NCBI GenBank assembly: GCA_947471745.1 | Contig: CANJKZ010000934.1 | Span: forward strand, 842,001 to 906,000 | Source of the DNA: Closterium sp. Naga37s-1 | Taxonomy: Eukaryota; Streptophyta; Zygnematophyceae; Desmidiales; Closteriaceae | Reading direction: 5' to 3' | DNA: 64,000 bases | Part shown: piece by piece, positions 51,294 through 62,806 of the stretch | Numbering within the stretch: position 1 is the stretch's first letter | Layout: each line of letters opens with the position of its first letter | Position numbers and translations under genes: made by a program | Notes under the pieces: generated by a model | What the model saw: the letters and a program-made list of their open reading frames with translations, nothing else | Databases searched by the model: none | Told to the model about the DNA's origin: nothing

Positions 51294-52142
51294 ATGGCCG
51301 ATTCAGAGCGTGATGCCGCGGTTCGAGAGCTCGTAGCTAAGGAAGTGCAGGCTGCCCTGCAGAACGCAGCTGCACAGCAAGGAGTAGCTACAACTCCGGG
51401 AAGCATAGTGGGATCTCTTTCCCATGTGAGAGCATCGATGCCGGACACCTTTGTTCCAGGGAAAGGACAACCGGTGGTTCGACGATGTCTCTTCCTTGTG
51501 GAAGAATATCTACGCTTAAGTCACGTGGCTGGTGAAGAGTGGGCACCGTTCGCCGGGACCCTACTCAGAGGCTCTGCGGTTGCATGGTGGCAATCGGTGC
51601 GACCTGCTATCCAAACCTGGCAGCAATTCAAGGAAGCTCTCGTTGCGGCATACGATCCTATCAACGCGATGGCAAGGGCGCGTGATCGTCTTGCAAATCT
51701 GCGGCAGCATACTTCTGTAGCAGATTACGTCGCTGAATTTCGTGACATCTCCACCGAAATTTCAGACCTTTCAACGGCTGAGGCGCTGGACAAGTTTAAG
51801 CGCGGGTTGAAAGACGATGTTAGGATGGAGGTAGAGGTGCAGGGCTGTAGTTCGTTTGAGGAGATGGCACGTGTCGCTGAACGTTACGATGAGATTCACT
51901 TCGGTAACCGTCGTAACCGTTTCAACCGTGGGATGCGGTTCAGTCCGAACATGTTCCAGCCTATCCATGGGGAGCAGCGTGGTGGTGCAGGACCTATGCC
52001 GATGGAGCTGGATACGATTGATAAGAACAAGGAGAAGCGAAAGGGCTTTGCTGGAAATTGCTTCAAGTGTGGGAAACGCGGTCACAAAGCACTCAACTGC
52101 CCTACCAAGCCTAGGCAGCCGGGAAACAAGCCTCACCAGTAA
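51294..52142 (+). CDS. Gypsy-D Gag
   Basis: The ATG at 51294 sits in a good context (GGCACCATGGCC) and opens 282 codons. The capsid-like retrotransposon gag region holds [29 protein letters not shown] and [12 protein letters not shown]. The nucleocapsid has one CCHC knuckle, [14 protein letters not shown], near the C-terminus. Gag forms the virus-like particle and binds the RNA. The frame stops at TAA 52140-52142, just after a GGGAAAC heptamer (see separate entry). Confidence 0.93.
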   Translation: MADSERDAAVRELVAKEVQAALQNAAAQQGVATTPGSIVGSLSHVRASMPDTFVPGKGQPVVRRCLFLVEEYLRLSHVAGEEWAPFAGTLLRGSAVAWWQSVRPAIQTWQQFKEALVAAYDPINAMARARDRLANLRQHTSVADYVAEFRDISTEISDLSTAEALDKFKRGLKDDVRMEVEVQGCSSFEEMARVAERYDEIHFGNRRNRFNRGMRFSPNMFQPIHGEQRGGAGPMPMELDTIDKNKEKRKGFAGNCFKCGKRGHKALNCPTKPRQPGNKPHQ

Positions 52143-52170
52143 CCTCGGGGCGAGTTGCTGGTGGTGAGGA
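52121..52170 (+). promoter_or_regulatory. Predicted -1 ribosomal frameshift signal between gag and pol
   Basis: GGGAAAC (52121-52127) lies in the Gag frame as G GGA AAC, the X XXY YYZ slippery pattern. Slipping back one base enters the pol frame, which is open from there through 55831. A stem CCTCACC (52131-52137) with GGTGAGG (52163-52169), and a small CTCG/CGAG hairpin (52144-52154) inside it, follow after three bases. The spacer is shorter than usual. Confidence 0.75.
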
Positions 52171-55100
52171 GTGCCCCACCTTGCTGACTCCATCCTCAAC
52201 GCCGCTGCAGCAGGAGTCGGAGGGAGCAATAATACTTCGGGGGCAGATTCGTGGTAAGGAGGTAAAGATGTTGCTGGATAGTGGTGCTTCATCCAATTTC
52301 ATTTCTTCTCGGCTGGTGCATGAATTGAAGTTACCTGTGCAGAGCGGTACAGTGGAGAGTACGGTGCGCATGGCGGATGGTGTGGTGAGAAGCTGTGGAC
52401 CTGAGTTGTACCCGGTCAGCTGTAACATAGGGGAGTTTCATGGGAAGATTTCATTTCAACAGATTTGGCTTGACAGTCATGACATCATATTGGGCAGAAA
52501 CTGGTTGGCAGCAGTGAACCCTCAGGTGGATTGGAGAACTAGGGAGGTGAAGGTGCTGTTTGGGGGAAGATCTGTATGCCTACCAGTGGTGCAGCAGCAG
52601 GAGGAGATGACCTTGCAGCTGATTAGTGCGAAGCAGTTTGGTAAGGCCATTCGGGGGGAGGAAGCAGTTTTTCTAGGTCTCATCACAGAGGTTCAGCCTA
52701 CATCGCCTGAAGCAGCAATACCAACGGTTTCAGCATCACATGAGGATAAGGAACTGACATGGGGTGTGGAGAAGCTGCTGGAAAAAATTTCAGGGGTGTT
52801 TCCGAAGGACTTACCAGCTGGCCTTCCTCCTAAGCGAGTTGCAGATCATAGGATAGAGCTGATTCCTGGATCTACCCCACCTGTTCGACCAACCTACAAG
52901 ATGAGTGCAGTGGAGCTGAAGGAGTTGAAGAAGCAGTTAGAGGACCTGTTAGCCAAGGAATTCATTCAGCCTAGCTCCTCTCCATATGCTTCTCCGGTGC
53001 TGTTCGTGCGGAAGAAGGATGGTTCTCTGCGGATGTGTGTAGATTACCGTGGGCTGAACAAGATAACAGTGAAGAACCGGTACCCACTGCCACGGATAGA
53101 TGAACTGTTCGAGCAAGTTGGTGAGGCACGGTACTTCTCGAAGCTGGATTTACGTTCGGGGTATCATCAGGTGCGGATTCAGAGTGAGGACATCCCCAAA
53201 ACAGCTTTCCGAATACGGTACGGTCACTATGAGTTTCGAGTGTTGCCCTTTGGTCTCACCAACGCTCCAGCCACCTTCCAAGGCATGATGCAGAGCATTT
53301 TCAGTGATTTCATTGACAAGTTTCTGGTGATTTTCATTGATGACTTGCTGGTTTACAGTCGCACTCGTGAGGAACACCTGAAACACCTTGAGCTGGTCCT
53401 TGCACGACTGAGTGAGCACAGATTGTATGCCAAGCGTTCCAAGTGTGAGTTTGCCAAAACGAAGCTGCCATTTCTGGGTCATTTTATTTCTCATGGGAAG
53501 CTGGAGGTCGACAACAGCAAGGTAGCAGTGCTGAAGCAGTGGAAGCAGCCGAGTACAGTGAAGGAGGTGCAGTCATTCTTGGGGTTAGCTAACTACTACC
53601 GGCGGTTTGTGAAGGGGTTTGCAGCAGTGGCAGCACCTCTGACTGATCTCTTACGGAAGGACTCATCATTCAGTTGGGAACCTTTGCAGCAGCAAGCTTT
53701 TGAGCAGCTCAAGACTTGCCTTACTTCACCCCCTGCCCTAGCAGTACCGAATCCAGAACTTCCGTACTTCATTTGGTGTGATGCATCAGAAATTGCCCTT
53801 GGAGCAATTCTCTGTCAGGAGCAGGAAGCTGGGCTGCAGCCAATAGCCTTCGAGTCAGGGAAGCTGACTGCTGCAGAGCAAGCATACCCCATTCACGAGA
53901 GAGAGGCACTTGCTGTGGTGCATGCATTGAAGAAGTGGCGCTGTTATGTAGAGATGCAGCCCGTCACGGTCTTCACTGATCACCGAACTCTGGAGTACTT
54001 GAAAACACAGTCACAGATCACACCACGGCAGGCACGGTGGGTTCAGTTTCTGGAGCAGTATGTCTCCAACCTACAGATTGTGTACAAACCAGGGCGCTTC
54101 AATCCGGCGGATGTTCTGTCACGACCAGCAGCAGAGGAGGTGAATGTCATGGGAGTGGTTACATGGGACCGCAACTTCATCACTCGTTTCAGCCGTGGTT
54201 ACAACCGTGATCAGCTGTACCAACAGAAAGCCTCTCATGACCCATCCTTCCTTTTCAGCAACCCTTTTTGGACCCGTGCAGATTCTGGTGCTGTTTGTGT
54301 ACCTGATGACTCCAGGCTTCGCCAACTGCTATTACACGAGTACCATGACAACCGGTCACACTTTGGCAGTGACAAGACGTATGCTGCCATTTCTCATGAC
54401 TACTACTGGCCTGGACTGTCCCGGAGTGTAGCTGAGTACGTCGCTTCATGCCCTACCTGTCAGGTCAACAAGGCTCGCACCACTGCACCGGCTGGTTTGC
54501 TGCAACCATTGGAGATACCCACAGCCCCCTGGACTTGTGTTTCTCTGGATTTTATCACAGATCTACCCCGCACCCCTACAGGCTTTGATAGCATTCTCGT
54601 GGTGATTGATAAGCTGTCCAAGATGGCTCACTTCATCCCTACAATTGGCACGGTGACTGCTGCTGAAAATGCCAAGCTGTTTTTCACACACGTGGTGAGG
54701 CTACACGGACTGCCCTCAGCCATAATCAGTGACAGAGATACACAATTCCTCAGCAACTTCTGGACTGCACTGTTTCAACTGCTGGGCACTCAGATTCGAC
54801 TCTCTACAGCCTACCACCCTGAAACTGATGGTCAGACAGAGCGCATGAACAGAACCCTGGAGGATGCGCTACGCTCGTGTGTGAATGCCATGCAAACTGA
54901 CTGGGATCAGCACTTGGCAGCAGTCGAGTTTGCCTACAACAGCAACCCCAACATTGCCACAGGAGAGCCACCGTTTTTGTTAGCTACTGGACAGCTGCCA
55001 CGTTCAGTCACATCCCTTCCTCACTATCTTCATTCCCCTAACCCAACAGCAGCAGATTTCATCTCTTCTCATCACCGCATTCTTCAACTTGCCCGAAGGA

Positions 55101-55831
55101 AGCTTCAGCTTGCACAAGAGCGCCAAGTTCGCTATGCCAACCAGCATAGGCGTCACACCACTTTCAAAGCTGGTGATTTGGTGCTGCTTTCAACTGCTAA
55201 CCTGCCTCTGCTGAATGTTGGAACTTCTCGCAAACTCGCTCCCAGATTCGTTGGACCGTTTCCCATCACCAAAGTTCTCTCACCGGTCAGCTACCGACTT
55301 CAACTCCCTTCTCACATGACCATACACCCTGTTTTCCATGCTCACCTTCTCCGTCCTTACCGAACTCCCTCTCACCCATTCCAGCCCCGCCCACCCATGT
55401 TCTCTGCCCATCCGGACCTGCATGAGGTCGACACCATCCTTTCACACCGTGACACCCCGGTTGGCCGTGAATATCTCATTCACTGGCGCAACACATCTGC
55501 ATCTGAAGACACATGGGAGCCGTTCTCAAACCTCAGCCATGCTCCTCGTGCCATTGGAGTCTATCTTGCCTCATTGGCACCGAGGACGGTGCCTTCAGGG
55601 AGGGGAGGTAATGTAACAAGTGGGGTCTGCTCTGGAGGCAGCGTGAAGCGCACGGGAGGTGAAAGCATGCAGCAGCAGCGTGCAGCTGCGGACGTGGGCA
55701 GCAAGGGGGCGGAAGTGAGCAGGACGTGGGGGACCCACGTGAGAAGGGCGAAACTGAGGATTCGTGCCTTGACTGACTTGGGAAGACTTCCGCGTGGGAC
55801 AGGTGGCGAGGGAACAATATCGAAGAGTTAG
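52121..55831 (+). CDS. Gypsy-D Pol, made as a predicted Gag-Pol frameshift product
   Basis: Domains in order: protease [12 protein letters not shown] (about 52270); RT with [24 protein letters not shown] (about 53140), [13 protein letters not shown] and catalytic IDDLLVYS (about 53337); RNase [14 protein letters not shown] (about 53775) and [10 protein letters not shown]; integrase zinc H-H-C-C ([11 protein letters not shown] ... CPTCQ, about 54335-54460) and core D, D, E in [18 protein letters not shown] and [11 protein letters not shown] (about 54545, 54729, 54830); then a chromodomain [18 protein letters not shown] (about 55470-55525). The chromodomain makes it a chromovirus, whose integration is usually guided by methylated histone H3. 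The first ATG in frame (52268) lies inside the protease, so initiation there would lose its start. The stop lies inside the 3' LTR. Confidence 0.93.
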   Translation, partial: GKQASPVTSGRVAGGEECPTLLTPSSTPLQQESEGAIILRGQIRGKEVKMLLDSGASSNFISSRLVHELKLPVQSGTVESTVRMADGVVRSCGPELYPVSCNIGEFHGKISFQQIWLDSHDIILGRNWLAAVNPQVDWRTREVKVLFGGRSVCLPVVQQQEEMTLQLISAKQFGKAIRGEEAVFLGLITEVQPTSPEAAIPTVSASHEDKELTWGVEKLLEKISGVFPKDLPAGLPPKRVADHRIELIPGSTPPVRPTYKMSAVELKELKKQLEDLLAKEFIQPSSSPYASPVLFVRKKDGSLRMCVDYRGLNKITVKNRYPLPRIDELFEQVGEARYFSKLDLRSGYHQVRIQSEDIPKTAFRIRYGHYEFRVLPFGLTNAPATFQGMMQSIFSDFIDKFLVIFIDDLLVYSRTREEHLKHLELVLARLSEHRLYAKRSKCEFAKTKLPFLGHFISHGKLEVDNSKVAVLKQWKQPSTVKEVQSFLGLANYYRRFVKGFAAVAAPLTDLLRKDSSFSWEPLQQQAFEQLKTCLTSPPALAVPNPELPYFIWCDASEIALGAILCQEQEAGLQPIAFESGKLTAAEQAYPIHEREALAVVHALKKWRCYVEMQPVTVFTDHRTLEYLKTQSQITPRQARWVQFLEQYVSNLQIVYKPGRFNPADVLSRPAAEEVNVMGVVTWDRNFITRFSRGYNRDQLYQQKASHDPSFLFSNPFWTRADSGAVCVPDDSRLRQLLLHEYHDNRSHFGSDKTYAAISHDYYWPGLSRSVAEYVASCPTCQVNKARTTAPAGLLQPLEIPTAPWTCVSLDFITDLPRTPTGFDSILVVIDKLSKMAHFIPTIGTVTAAENAKLFFTHVVRLHGLPSAIISDRDTQFLSNFWTALFQLLGTQIRLSTAYHPETDGQTERMNRTLEDALRSCVNAMQTDWDQHLAAVEFAYNSNPNIATGEPPFLLATGQLPRSVTSLPHYLHSPNPTAADFISSHHRILQLARRKLQLAQERQVRYANQHRRHTTFKAGDLVLLSTANLPLLNVGTSRKLAPRFVGPFPITKVLSPVSYRLQLPSHMTIHPVFHAHLLRPYRTPSHPFQPRPPMFSAHPDLHEVDTILSHRDTPVGREYLIHWRNTSASEDTWEPFSNLSHAPRAIGVYLASLAPRTVPSGRGGNVTSGVCSGGSVKRTGGESMQQQRAAADVGSKGAEVSRTWGTHVRRAKLRIRALTDLGRLPRGTGGEGTISKS
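55598..55609 (+). other. Gypsy-D polypurine tract
   Basis: GGGAGGGGAGG just before the TG of the 3' LTR, still within the pol reading frame. Confidence 0.8.
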
Positions 55832-56081
55832 AAAAGGACACGTGTATGATAGCAGTGAGTTACAAATGTGGAAAAGGATAATGCGACTCGATGTCGGGGC
55901 TGGCCACCCGAATCGACATTCCGAGCCGCATTTCTGAAATGTATGTGCTGTACATATAAAAATGCATTCGTAGGAATTAGAGTAGAAGTTGCTGTTTTCT
56001 CTTTCTGTTTGTTCTTCCTGGCTTCTAAGGAAAAGCCCTTTGAGTGAAATTCTCAGCCAGAAACACTAGAACAAGCCCAAG
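55612..56081 (+). repeat. Gypsy-D 3' LTR, truncated
   Basis: Matches 50750-51212 at about 99% and then changes abruptly after CAAGCCCAAG to Copia-E leader repeats. The last ~20 bases of the LTR and its target duplication are missing. TATAAAA at 55955-55961. Confidence 0.92.
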
Positions 56082-56660
56082 CCCCGTACGGCCCCGTAAG
56101 GCCCCGTCAGGCCCCGTTTATGGCCCCGTCAGGCCCCGTCAGGCCCTGTTAGCGGCCCCGTCAGGCCCCGTAAGGCCCAGTCAGGCCCCGTTAGCGGCCC
56201 CGTCAGGTCCCGGCCCTACTGCGACCCTGTCCCGGCCCTACTTCGGCCCTGTCGCGGCCCTGTTCCGGCCCTGCCCCGGCCCTACCCCAACCTGTCGCGG
56301 CCCTGCTGCGGCCCTGTCGCCGCCCTGCCCCGGCCCTGTCTCGGCCCTGCCCCGGCCCTGCTCCTGCACTGCCGCGGCCCGGCCCCGGCCCTGCCCCGGA
56401 CCTGTCGCGGCCTCGCCCCGGCCCTGTCCCGGCCCTGCTCCGACCCTGCCCCGGCCCTGCCCCGGCTCTGCTCCGACCCTGCCCCGGCCCTGTCCCGGCC
56501 CTGCTCCGGCCCTGCCCCGGCCCTGCCCCGGCTCTTCCCCGGCCCTGCCCCGGCCCTGCCCCGGCCCTGCCCCTGCCCTGCTCCTGCACTGTCGCGGCCC
56601 TGCCCCAACCCGGCCCCGGATCTTTTGCGGCCCGGCCCCGGCCCTGCCCCGGCCTCGCCC
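56082..56660 (+). repeat. Copia-E leader: GGCCCTGCCCC tandem repeats
   Basis: Irregular 10-18 bp units (GGCCCCGTCAGGCCCCGT, then GGCCCTGCCCCGGCCCTG). It occupies the same position as the different GC-rich repeats of Copia-B, so the two leaders share design but not sequence. Confidence 0.88.
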
Positions 56661-56787
56661 CTGGTAAGAGCGCCACGCTGCCGAGCCGCGCCGCCCTGCC
56701 GAGCCGCCCTGCCGAGCCGCGCCGCCCGGCCTAGCCTGCTTAGCCGAGTTGCACTGCTGCTGCTGCTAGCCTGCTGCTGCTCCTGTC

Positions 56788-59394
56788 ATGGCTAGTCTCT
56801 ATGTTCTTACCTTTGATGCTGAGGGTCGAGCTGTTGACTTTGAGGTCTGGCTAGATGATCTGCAGCTTTTCCTACAGTGCGATAGCAAGGATGGTCTCTC
56901 ACTGTTCGATCTCACGTCTGGCGCCTCTACTGCCCTTGCTGCTGATGCTGACAGTTCTGTTCGCTCGCAGTGGCTCACGCGCGATGCTGCTGCTCGCCTT
57001 GCTGTGCGTAATCACCTGCCGTCTACTGAGCGCGCGCACTTTAGTCAGTACAAGAGTGCTAGGGCTCTGTACGACGCTGTAGTTGCACGCTACTCCTCCC
57101 CTACCACTGCTGCCCTCAGCCGCCTCATGCTGCCGTACCTTTTTCCTGACCTTGCCGCCTTTGCCACAGTTGCTGACCTAGTTGCTCACCTCCGCACTAG
57201 TGACGCTCGCTACCGCGCTGCCCTTCCCACTGAGTTCCTTCCCACGAACTCCCCCCCCATGTACATCACCCTTTACTACCTAGTCACCCGCCTCCCTGAC
57301 TCTCTCTCCTCAGTCAGGGATCACTTTCTCTCCCTCTGCCCCACCGAGCTGACTGTCGACTTGCTAGAGGAGCGCCTTGCTGCAGCTGAGAAGAGTATCT
57401 TAGCTGTTGGGGCTTCTCGCGGCGACCGTCGCACCCCCTTCTTTGAGGGGTGTTCCCCTGTCCCCCTTCTCCCCTCTGTTGCCTCTGCTGCTGCTGTCGA
57501 CCTCGTTGGCACTGAGGAGGTCGGCGCTGCGTCTGCCCCAAGTGGGCGATGCCGCACTGGCAAGGGCAAGGGAAGCAGGGGTGGTGGAGGGGGCGGTGGA
57601 GGCAGCGGTGGGGGAGGTGGAGGAGGTGGAGGTGGTGGTGGGGGTGGTTCCGGGAGTGGGGGCGTCGGTGGCGGCAGTGGAGGCCGTGGCGGCGGTGGCG
57701 GAGGAGGTGGCGGCGGCGGCAGCGGTGGTGGAGGTGGCGGAGGAGGTGGTGCTGGTCGCGGTGCAGCCACGCAGCGTGGAGGCCTTGGTGGTAGCCAGCG
57801 TCAGCAGCAGCTGCGCACCCGTGAGACCCCGTCTATTCAGCAGCTTCGTGAGTGGTACGCTGGGCATGGGAGGTCTGGGGGTGCTGGTCCCTGCACGTAC
57901 GTTCTTCGCACCGGCACTCGTAGTGGGGAGGTGTGTGGTCTCCCACACACCACGCAGCGCTGCTTCGGCCGCTTGACTGACGCTTGGCGTACCCAGTTTC
58001 CTGACGCTGTTGAGCTTCCTCGTTGGCATGATCTGCTTCTGCAGAATGTGCCTATCTTTGATCTAGACTTTGATGCTATCCTTGCTGCCATGTATGCTCT
58101 TGCTGATATTACTGAGGGTGACTGTTACCTGCGTGTCCCGCCCGACCCGGGCACTGTGGCTGCTGCTCTAGGTGCTAGTGCGTCTGCTGCTCCAGGTGCT
58201 GGTACGTCTCCTCTCTCTGGTACTGCACCTACTGAGTCCTTTCACACTTTCACACTTGACTCTGGTGCTTCGCGCTCTTTCTTTAGAGACACCACCACGC
58301 TCACGCCGCTCAGTCGGCCTGTTGCGGTCTCCCTTGCTGACCCCTCAGGGGGCCCAGTACTTGCACACTCCTCCACTGTCCTACCGTGTCCTGCGGCCCC
58401 GTCGGGCTTGCTGTCGGGACTCCACCTCCCCTCGTTCTCTACGAACCTGGTGAGTGGAGCTGGCCTCCAGGACGCGTGGGTTGACCAGTTCACCCCTGGA
58501 GGTCAGCGTGTGACCCACTGCACTTGCTCTCGGACGGGCCGCCACCTGGCCACGTTCACCCGTCGGCCAGGGTCGAGTCTGTACACACTGACTACTGCGC
58601 CTCCTCCGGTCCCTGTGTCTGGTCAGGTGGCTGCGTCTAGTCAGGTGCTTGCTGCCGCGTCCAGGTCTAGTCCTGCGTCTGCCCCCTGCTCGTGTCGTCC
58701 TCTGGCACACGAGACTCTCCTTTGGCACCACCGCCTTGGTCACCCCTCCTTGCCTCGTCTTCGAGGTATGGCCTCCCGTGCCCTTGTCTCGGGTCTACCC
58801 AGGTCCCTCCCTCTCCTTCCTCCGGGGCCTGCCCCCACCTGTGTTCCTTGTGTCGAGGGCCGACAGCGCGCCGCCCCTCACTCCTCCTCGTTTCCTCCGA
58901 CTGAGGCTCCTCTGCAGACTCTTCACATGGACGTGTGGGGCCCAGCCCGCGTCCGTGGACAGGGTCACGAGCGTTACTTCCTCCTGGTCGTTGACGACTA
59001 CTCGCGTTACACCACAGTCTTCCCCTTGCGCAGCAAGGGTGAGGTCACTGAGGTGTTGATCGACTGGATCCGCGGTTCTCGTCGCCAGCTCAGTGAGAGT
59101 TTCGGCTCAGACCTTCCTGTTCTGCGTCTGCACTCGGACAAAGGCGGGGAGTTTTCCTCCGACCTCCTGAGAGCCTTCTGTCGTTCGGAGGGCATCCGCC
59201 AGACGTTCACGCTTCCGGCCTCCCCGCAGCAAAATGGGATTGCTGAGCGCCGCATTGGCATGGTCATGGACGTCGCTCGGCCATTTTCTGTGGCCGTTCG
59301 CGGTTCAGTACGCTGTGCATCAGATCAACCTTCAGCCTCGTGTCTCCTTGCCGGAGACCACACCTACTCTGCGGTGGACGGGGAAGGTTGGTGA
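56788..59394 (+). CDS. Copia-E gag, protease and integrase N-terminal part (broken)
   Basis: The ATG at 56788 starts a full gag: a UBN2-like domain of about 210 residues (EVWLDDLQLFLQ, LVTRLPDSL, LLEERLAAAE), a long polyglycine tract (57565-57770), one QQLREWY module (about 57838) and an atypical Cys/His cluster (CTYVLRTG ... CGLPHTTQRCF). Then protease DSGASRSFF (about 58258), integrase WHHRLGHPS (about 58725), MDVWGP, HSDKGGEF and NGIAERRIG. At 59279 a deletion relative to Copia-A removes about 26 bp, so the integrase C-terminus is read in the wrong frame and ends at 59394. It is the only copy of the family here with the gag N-terminal domain. Confidence 0.9.
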   Translation: MASLYVLTFDAEGRAVDFEVWLDDLQLFLQCDSKDGLSLFDLTSGASTALAADADSSVRSQWLTRDAAARLAVRNHLPSTERAHFSQYKSARALYDAVVARYSSPTTAALSRLMLPYLFPDLAAFATVADLVAHLRTSDARYRAALPTEFLPTNSPPMYITLYYLVTRLPDSLSSVRDHFLSLCPTELTVDLLEERLAAAEKSILAVGASRGDRRTPFFEGCSPVPLLPSVASAAAVDLVGTEEVGAASAPSGRCRTGKGKGSRGGGGGGGGSGGGGGGGGGGGGGGSGSGGVGGGSGGRGGGGGGGGGGGSGGGGGGGGGAGRGAATQRGGLGGSQRQQQLRTRETPSIQQLREWYAGHGRSGGAGPCTYVLRTGTRSGEVCGLPHTTQRCFGRLTDAWRTQFPDAVELPRWHDLLLQNVPIFDLDFDAILAAMYALADITEGDCYLRVPPDPGTVAAALGASASAAPGAGTSPLSGTAPTESFHTFTLDSGASRSFFRDTTTLTPLSRPVAVSLADPSGGPVLAHSSTVLPCPAAPSGLLSGLHLPSFSTNLVSGAGLQDAWVDQFTPGGQRVTHCTCSRTGRHLATFTRRPGSSLYTLTTAPPPVPVSGQVAASSQVLAAASRSSPASAPCSCRPLAHETLLWHHRLGHPSLPRLRGMASRALVSGLPRSLPLLPPGPAPTCVPCVEGRQRAAPHSSSFPPTEAPLQTLHMDVWGPARVRGQGHERYFLLVVDDYSRYTTVFPLRSKGEVTEVLIDWIRGSRRQLSESFGSDLPVLRLHSDKGGEFSSDLLRAFCRSEGIRQTFTLPASPQQNGIAERRIGMVMDVARPFSVAVRGSVRCASDQPSASCLLAGDHTYSAVDGEGW

Positions 59395-61141
59395 TGCGTC
59401 CGCATTCCGTGTCTGGGGATCTCGAGCTTTTGTCCGCGATACTACAGCGGACAAGCTGTCCTCCCGTGCCGTTCCCTGTGCCTTCCTTGGCTTCCCTACT
59501 GACGCACCCGGGTGGCAGTTCTACCACCCCACCTCGCGTCGTGTTCTGTCCTCTCAGGACGTCACGTTCGATGAGTCGGTGTCGTACTACCGTCTCTTTC
59601 CCTACCGCGCTGCCTTTCCCCCTCCCCCGCCGCTCTTCCTGACACCAGGTACTCCCCTGGTACACCCCCTTCCCCCCCAGGGTCCTGCCCCCTCAGGTGT
59701 GTCCCAGGTAGACCCTGCCGAGCCGGTCGAGGTAGCTGTCGACTCAGGTGCTGCTAGGGGTGCTGACCCTGCGGGTGCGGGGACTGGGGGTGCTGAGACT
59801 GGGGGTGCTGAGACTGGGGGTGCTGAGTCTGGGGGTGCTGAGTCTGGGGGTGCTGAGACTGGGCGTGCTGAGCCTGGGAGTGTGGCGCCTGAGGGTACTG
59901 TGTCTGGAGGTGCTGAGCCTGCGCGTGCTGAGTCTGGAGGTGCTCTAGGTGTCCCGTCGCGGCGGGAGCCCCTCTCTCCACAGCGGCTTCGTGAGTGGTA
60001 CTCTCGGCGCTGTCGGGTAGCTGCTGGAGGTGCTGCTGGAGCTGCTGGTGCTGCTGGAGGTGGTGCTGGTGCTGGAGCTGCTGGAGGTGCTGCTGGTGCT
60101 GGAGCTGCTGGAGCTGCTGGAGGTGCTGGTGCTGCTGGAGGTAGTGGTGCTGCTGGAGGTGCTGCTGGAGCTACTGGAGGTGCTGGCGCTGCTGGAGGTG
60201 GTGCTGGTGCTGGAGCTGCTGGAGGTGCTGCTGGGACTGGAGCTGCTGGAGGTGCTGCTGGGACTGGAGACCCTGGGGCTGAGGGTACCGGTTCTGTCTC
60301 TGCTGTTTCTGGAGGCGCTGCGCGGCCGCGGCCGTACTACGTTCCGCTCCTTCAGCAGGTTCTTGGCTCCCCGCCTTCTCCTGGTCCTCCTCCTCCTTTC
60401 CTGAGTCCACCGCCTGTCCAGTCCCTGTCGCAGTTGCAGCCGGCCTCTCCGCTGCCTGGTCCTTCTCCTTACTCTGGTCCGACTAGAGGTCTTACGGAGC
60501 GTCGTGAGCCTGAGTCTCGTCCTGTTTCGCCTTCGTCTCGTTCTGCGTCGCCTGTCCGTACTGTTCGCGCTGGTCGTGTTTCGCGTCCGCGTCTTCCTCC
60601 TGTCCTAGGCACTCACTCTATGACACTGCGTCCTTCTACTGCTCCACAGCGTGTCCCTCTGCCCTCTCCTCCTGCGTCCTCTCTTCCTGACGGTCCGGAC
60701 CCGGAGTCTGACTCCCTTCGTGCTGCTAGTCCTACTGTCACACGCTTTCTGGCCACTGCTGTCACTGACCCTCTGTTTGAGTCCTCTGTTGCGTCTGCTC
60801 TTGTTGCTGAGCTTGTTGACTTTGCTGCAGCCTGTCGCCTAGACTACGCCACTAGTCTTGTTGCTGAGTCTGCGTTTGTGTCTGTCTGTCCTCCGTCCGT
60901 CGGGGGTGAGTGTGCTCTTGGCACGGACGTCCTTGAGGACAGGCAGGAGGACCTTGAGTTCTTTGCCGCTGCTTCACCTCATCTCGTGTCCATGCTGCTT
61001 GCCCCTGAGGGAGACCCGGATGCACCAGACATCCCGACCCCACGCTCTTACGCAGAGGCGATAGAGGGTCCCTACTCCTCTCAGTGGCAGGCAGCCATGG
61101 ACGCAGAGATGGCTTCTGGAAGTCCACAGGCACCTACGTAG
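59234..61141 (+). pseudogene. Copia-E integrase C-terminus and linker (out of frame)
   Basis: Resumes the integrase from FLWPFAVQYAVHQINLQP, then the SGGAESGGAE repeat (59760-59950), a QRLREWY module (about 59985), a Gly/Ala array (60010-60300) and the pre-RT region. A missing C at about 61115 (GGCTTCTGG against GGCTTCCTGG in Copia-B) shifts the frame to a stop at 61139-61141. Confidence 0.9.
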
Positions 61142-62610
61142 ACGAGGTTCCCCCACCTGGGGCGAACATCGTCAATGGCATGTGGATCTTTAGGGTGAAG
61201 CGGCCGCCGGGTTCTCCGCCTGCCTTCAAGGCGCGTTACGTTGCACGTGGTTTCAGTCAGCGACAGGGAGTTGACTTCTTTCAGACCTTCTCCCCTACCC
61301 CGAAGATGACCACTCTTCGGGTACTGCTGCACGTTGCTGCTCAGCGTGACTACGAGCTCCACTCGCTTGACTTCAGCACAGCCTTCCTACAGGGCAGCCT
61401 GCACGAGGAGATCTGGCTGCGCCGCCCACCTGGCTTCACTGGGTCGTTTCCTGCTGGTACCCAGTGGAGCCTCCGGCGGCCAGTCTACGGTCTCCGCCAG
61501 GCGCCCCGTGAGTGGCACGACACGCTCAGGACGACTCTTGCTGCTCTTGGTTTTGCTCTTTCCACTGCTGACCCTTCTCTGTTTCTTCGCACTGACGCTA
61601 CTCTGCCGCCGTTCTACGTTCTTGTGTACGTAGACGACCTTGTCTTTGCTACTGCTGACACGGAGGCACTCGCCCACGTGAAGTCCGAGCTGCAGAAGAG
61701 ACACACGTGCACAGACTTGGGTGAGCTCACAAGCTATCTTGGCTTGCGGATCACCCGGGACAGAGCACAGCGCACCATTACCTTGACTCAGTCACACATG
61801 GTGCAGCAGGTCCTTCAGCGCTTCGGCTTCACCTACTCCTCGCCACAGTCCACTCCTCTGCCTACCGGTCACTCGCTCTCAGCTCCACCTTCGGACGAGT
61901 CCGTAGAGCCGAGTGGCCCGTATCCAGAGCTTGTGGGCTGCCTCATGTACCTGATGACTTGCACACGACCTGACCTCGCATACCCTCTCAGCCTTCTGGC
62001 TCGCTACGTGGCTCCCGGCAGGCACCGAAAGGTGCACTGGGATGCCGCGAAGAGGGTGTTGCGATACTTGTGCAGTACATCGGGCATGGGGCTCGTGCTT
62101 GGAGGACGGGCTCGAGTTGTCCTCACTGGTCACGCTGACGCCTCCTGGGTTGACGACTTGGCTACGCAACGGTCGTCACAGGGTTACACCTTCAGTCTTG
62201 GCTCCGGCTCTGTCTCTTGGCGGTCTACCCGCTCTTCTTCTGTTCTCAGCTCCAGTTGTGAGGCTGAGATCTACGCTGGGGCCATGGCTGCACAGGAGCT
62301 TCGCTGGCTCACCTACCTGCTGACCGACTTGGGAGAGGCGCCTCGTTCTCCTCCAGTTCTGTACGTCGACAACAAGGCCATGCTGGCCTTGTGTCAGGAG
62401 CACAGACTGGAGCACAGAACGAAGCACATTGCTCTGCGCTACTTCCTTGCTCGAGAGTTACAGCAGCGTGGCCAGCTTCGTCTTGCTTACGTGGCCTCTC
62501 AGGCCAACACTGCTGATGTTTTCACCAAGGCACTTCAGCCTTGTGATCATCAGCGTTTCTGTACTGTGTTAGGCCTTGTACCTACTGTGCCTCACTTGTT
62601 GACTTCTTGA
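61084..62610 (+). pseudogene. Copia-E reverse transcriptase and RNase H (third frame)
   Basis: RT from KSTGTYVDEV (about 61122) with YVDDLVFA (about 61627), RNase H HADASWVDD and SSCEAEIYA (about 62250), ending HLLTS-stop. All catalytic motifs are intact, but the product is separated by two frame breaks from gag and integrase. Confidence 0.9.
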
Positions 62611-62806
62611 CTCTGCTTGTACTGTACTCTATATACTTATACCTGCATGCTTACACTTGCTAGGTTGTGTTCACTGTATTGTTTGCTTTCCTTTATATAT
62701 AACTCTGCATGTGAATTGGCCTTATGGCCTTTTGCTTGTGCTCAGACTGTGTGGTGACTTTGTGATCCACCCTGAGCTTGCTTTGTCCTTCTTGACTGGT
62801 CTTGTG

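Larger units (their letters stand above)
50750..56081 (+). mobile_element. Gypsy-D: chromodomain Ty3/gypsy retrotransposon
   Basis: 5' LTR, primer site, gag, pol with order protease-RT-RNase H-integrase-chromodomain, purine tract and a 3' LTR truncated at its last ~20 bp. The LTRs differ at about four bases and a 3-bp indel over ~465 bp, so this is a young insertion. Both frames are open, and it may be coding-competent apart from the damaged 3' LTR end. Confidence 0.95.
56082..62806 (+). mobile_element. Copia-E: decayed copia element of the A/B family
   Basis: No 5' LTR or primer site; it starts within GC-rich leader repeats joined to the broken Gypsy-D LTR. Gag, protease, integrase, RT and RNase H follow, then a 3' UTR cut by LTR-F before its purine tract. 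Two frame breaks: a ~26-bp net deletion at 59279-59283 in integrase, and one missing C near 61115 at the RT start. Confidence 0.92.
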
